14,029 nucleotides of DNA from Pseudomonadota bacterium. GTDB taxonomy: Bacteria; Pseudomonadota; Gammaproteobacteria; Xanthomonadales; Xanthomonadaceae. The notes beneath the pieces were generated by a model that ran no database searches, was not told the origin of the DNA, and worked only from the letters and a program-made list of their open reading frames with translations. The stretch covers positions 1-14,029 of the forward strand of contig JAEXAG010000122.1 of assembly GCA_023394655.1 (NCBI GenBank), written 5' to 3'. Every line of letters begins with the position of its first letter. Position 1 is the first letter of the stretch. The translations under genes and the position numbers were made by a program. Shown one piece after another: positions 13,201-14,029 of the stretch.

Positions 13201-13974
13201 CACGAATCCGGGCTGTCGCCACAGGGCGCGACCTTCGCGGAAGACGAACTGCGCCACGTGCCCGAGCACGGCAGCGGCGTGGCCTTCCTGCCGCTGGACG
13301 ATGCCCGGCTCTCGCGCTCGCTCGACGAGATCGTCGAACGCCGCGTCGCCTTCCTCACCGATTACCAGGACGCCGCCTACGCGCGCCGCTACTCGGACTT
13401 CGTCGCCCGCGTGCGCGAGGCCGAAACCCGCCGCGCGCCCGGCTCCACCGATCTCTCCGAGGCCGTGGCCCGCTATTTCTTCAAGCTCATGGCCTACAAG
13501 GACGAGTACGAAGTGGCGCGCCTCTACAGCGCACCGGAGTTCCGCCGCAACCTGGAGCAGCAGTTCGAGGGCGATTACACGCTGCGCTTCCACCTGGCAC
13601 CGCCGCTGTTCGCCAAGCGCAACGCCCGCGGCGAACTGGTGAAAAAGGAATACGGCCCGTGGATGCTCAAGGCCTTCGGCCTGCTGGCGAAGATGAAGGG
13701 CCTGCGCGGCGGCGCCTTCGACATCTTCGGCCGCACCGCCGAGCGCCGGATGGAACGCCAGCTCATCGCCGATTACGAAAGCACCATCGGCGGCCTGCTG
13801 GACGCACTGGATGGCGGGAATGTCGGGCTGGCGGCGGAAATCGCCTCGGTGCCCGAGCACATCCGCGGCTTCGGCCACGTCAAGGAAGCGCACTTCCATG
13901 CAGCCAAGGCCCGCGAGGCCGAACTGCTGGCGGAATGGCGCAACCCGCTGCGGGTGGTGGTGCAGGCGGCCTGA
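10267..13974 (+). CDS. Fused indolepyruvate ferredoxin oxidoreductase-family enzyme
   Basis: Large single-chain 2-oxoacid:ferredoxin oxidoreductase of the indolepyruvate type, 1,235 residues. It is expected to convert an aryl or branched 2-oxo acid plus CoA to acyl-CoA, CO2 and reduced acceptor with thiamine pyrophosphate. Domains in order: an N-terminal pyrimidine-binding-like domain (about 30-390, starting YARTEGRIYISGVQALVRLP); the TPP domain with CSGCPHNTS (Cys453, Cys456) and GDG at 517-519 completed by YND at 545-547; an Fe-S segment with C656-x2-C659-x2-C662-x5-C668 and C689, C695, C700; a gamma-type domain with GVGGTGVVT from 749 and DQTGLAQKGG; and a C-terminal part from about 1000 that resembles the DUF6537 tail of proteobacterial versions. 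ATG 10267 gives the start MTSTAEL; ATG 10231 would add 12 residues. The gene stands alone with its own promoter and terminator. The substrate cannot be told from sequence; amino-acid catabolism is likely. Confidence 0.93.
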   Translation: MTSTAELSSPASARGGLTRGLHDADYTLDDKYARTEGRIYISGVQALVRLPMMQRLRDAAAGLDTAGFVSGYRGSPLGGFDLELWRARKHLEASRIRFTPGLNEDLGATMVWGTQQTGLFPGAKHDGVFGMWYGKGPGVDRCGDVFKHANAAGTSRHGGVLALAADDHACRSSTLPHGSEHEFVSAMMPVLNPAGVQDILEMGLLGFAMSRYTGRWVGFKTIAETVESSASVEVNPLAQEIILPGDDEFEMPEGGLNIRWPDPPLEQEMRLHRYAVKAAQAFARANRIDRMVIDSPNARLGIVTTGKSYLDVLQALEYLGLDARACADLGIRIYKVGMTWPLEPRGIRAFARGLEDIVVVEEKHSFIESQMKELFYNFEGDRPTIVGKHDEAGEWILPSTGELTPATIAGVIGRRIRRFHRSEHMDQVLEWMAAKESELALPRANFPRVPHYCSGCPHNTSTKVPEGSRAMAGIGCHYMVTWMNRDTDTFTHMGGEGVTWAGQAAFTETPHVFQNLGDGTYFHSGSLAIRQSVAAGVNITYKILYNDAVAMTGGQPVDGPLSVPQIAHQVLSEGVHTIVLLSDDIRKWTLKRYLFPKEVEFHDRRDLEEVQKRLREVKGVSVLIYDQTCATEKRRRRKRGKMEDPQKRVMINSLVCEGCGDCGKKSFCVSVLPKDTEFGRKRSIDQSNCNKDYSCVEGFCPSFVTVHGGRPRKGAPARGGSGAAARLGSLPDPVIATGLEQPWNILITGVGGTGVVTIGALLGMAGHLEGRGATVLDQTGLAQKGGAVTTHIRIAGSPSDIHAARIAAGEADLVLGCDMVVVNDYWALSKVRAGRTRVLLNTWEAMPGTFTTRPDMQFPAADIIAAVRTALDGGEPLQVDATRLATALMGDAIAANLFMLGYAWQQGLVPLSLESLMRAVELNGAAIEMNKTAFAWGRLAAIDLPAVIEAAGVVRNAPTEAEKTPHALPLLAPTANEGHESGLSPQGATFAEDELRHVPEHGSGVAFLPLDDARLSRSLDEIVERRVAFLTDYQDAAYARRYSDFVARVREAETRRAPGSTDLSEAVARYFFKLMAYKDEYEVARLYSAPEFRRNLEQQFEGDYTLRFHLAPPLFAKRNARGELVKKEYGPWMLKAFGLLAKMKGLRGGAFDIFGRTAERRMERQLIADYESTIGGLLDALDGGNVGLAAEIASVPEHIRGFGHVKEAHFHAAKAREAELLAEWRNPLRVVVQAA

Positions 13975-13993
13975 TCCGCCCGCCGCGAACGAA

Positions 13994-14017
13994 AACGCCC
14001 CGCAATCGCGGGGCGTT
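13994..14017 (+). terminator. Intrinsic terminator of the oxidoreductase gene
   Basis: AACGCCCCGC-AATC-GCGGGGCGTT forms a perfect 10-base-pair stem with a 4-base loop, 19 bases after the TGA at 13974. It is followed by a short T-rich tail, CTTCATT. The 5' side is preceded by GAA, so the structure may also act on the opposite strand. Confidence 0.88.
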
Positions 14018-14029
14018 CTTCATTCAGGC

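Noticed and set aside
9952..13899. Two long minus-strand open frames (680 and 629 codons) opposite the oxidoreductase gene
   Set aside because: Low-complexity His/Ala/Gly/Arg composition with no motif. They mirror the third-position GC bias of the real gene.
1..14029. CRISPR array, tRNA or rRNA genes, insertion sequences, prophage or toxin-antitoxin genes
   Set aside because: None seen on either strand: no regularly spaced repeats, no cloverleaf with a CCA end, and no transposase or integrase motifs in any convincing frame.

Overview
The window looks like chromosomal DNA of a high-GC gammaproteobacterium, most likely of the Xanthomonadaceae/Lysobacteraceae (Xanthomonas, Lysobacter, Luteimonas and relatives). 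This rests on base composition, the housekeeping gene set, and the close fit of the glnA, uppP and fused 2-oxoacid:ferredoxin oxidoreductase proteins to what I know of that group. It is an inference; no database search was possible. Gene density is high. There is no tRNA, rRNA, CRISPR array, insertion sequence or phage gene. No stretch over 300 bases lacks a gene; the longest gap is the 235-base glnA/uppP divergent region.

Layout. (1) 1-1403, minus strand: glnA, glutamine synthetase, cut by the window edge at its last residue or two. Its leader holds a consensus sigma-54 promoter and, further up, two degenerate NtrC-like sites about three helical turns apart. (2) 1639-2436, plus strand: uppP, undecaprenyl-pyrophosphate phosphatase. 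(3) 2464-10120, minus strand: ten genes in one direction. In transcription order they are a secreted TPR protein, an orphan ParA-type ATPase, a SixA-type phosphohistidine phosphatase, a periplasmic YceI-like protein, a phospholipase D/cardiolipin-synthase-like lipoprotein, an unrecognised 59-residue protein, a YdiI-like hotdog thioesterase, a PlsC-like acyltransferase, a YheT-like alpha/beta hydrolase and a YbhB-like PEBP protein. (4) 10267-13974, plus strand: one very large fused indolepyruvate ferredoxin oxidoreductase-type enzyme, followed by a clear intrinsic terminator.

How the genes fit together. SixA, YceI and the PLD lipoprotein are spaced by +3 and -4 bases, and the acyltransferase and hydrolase overlap by 4 bases, so these groups are probably co-translated. 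The minus-strand array is rich in lipid and envelope functions: phospholipid head-group chemistry, a lipocalin-like lipid binder, acyl-CoA hydrolysis, lysophosphatidate acylation and an esterase-like hydrolase. glnA and uppP are ordinary housekeeping genes.

The most unusual piece of DNA is the 112-base gap between the PLD gene and the 59-residue gene. It carries a 46-base interrupted palindrome whose core reads exactly GGTG-N16-CACC, the type of operator I recall for YtrA-class GntR repressors of Xanthomonas. The palindrome abuts the Shine-Dalgarno of the small gene. A second inverted repeat around it could hide that Shine-Dalgarno in any transcript reading through from the PLD gene. I did not find a clearly new multi-gene system. 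This control region with its unknown small protein is the best candidate for something undescribed.
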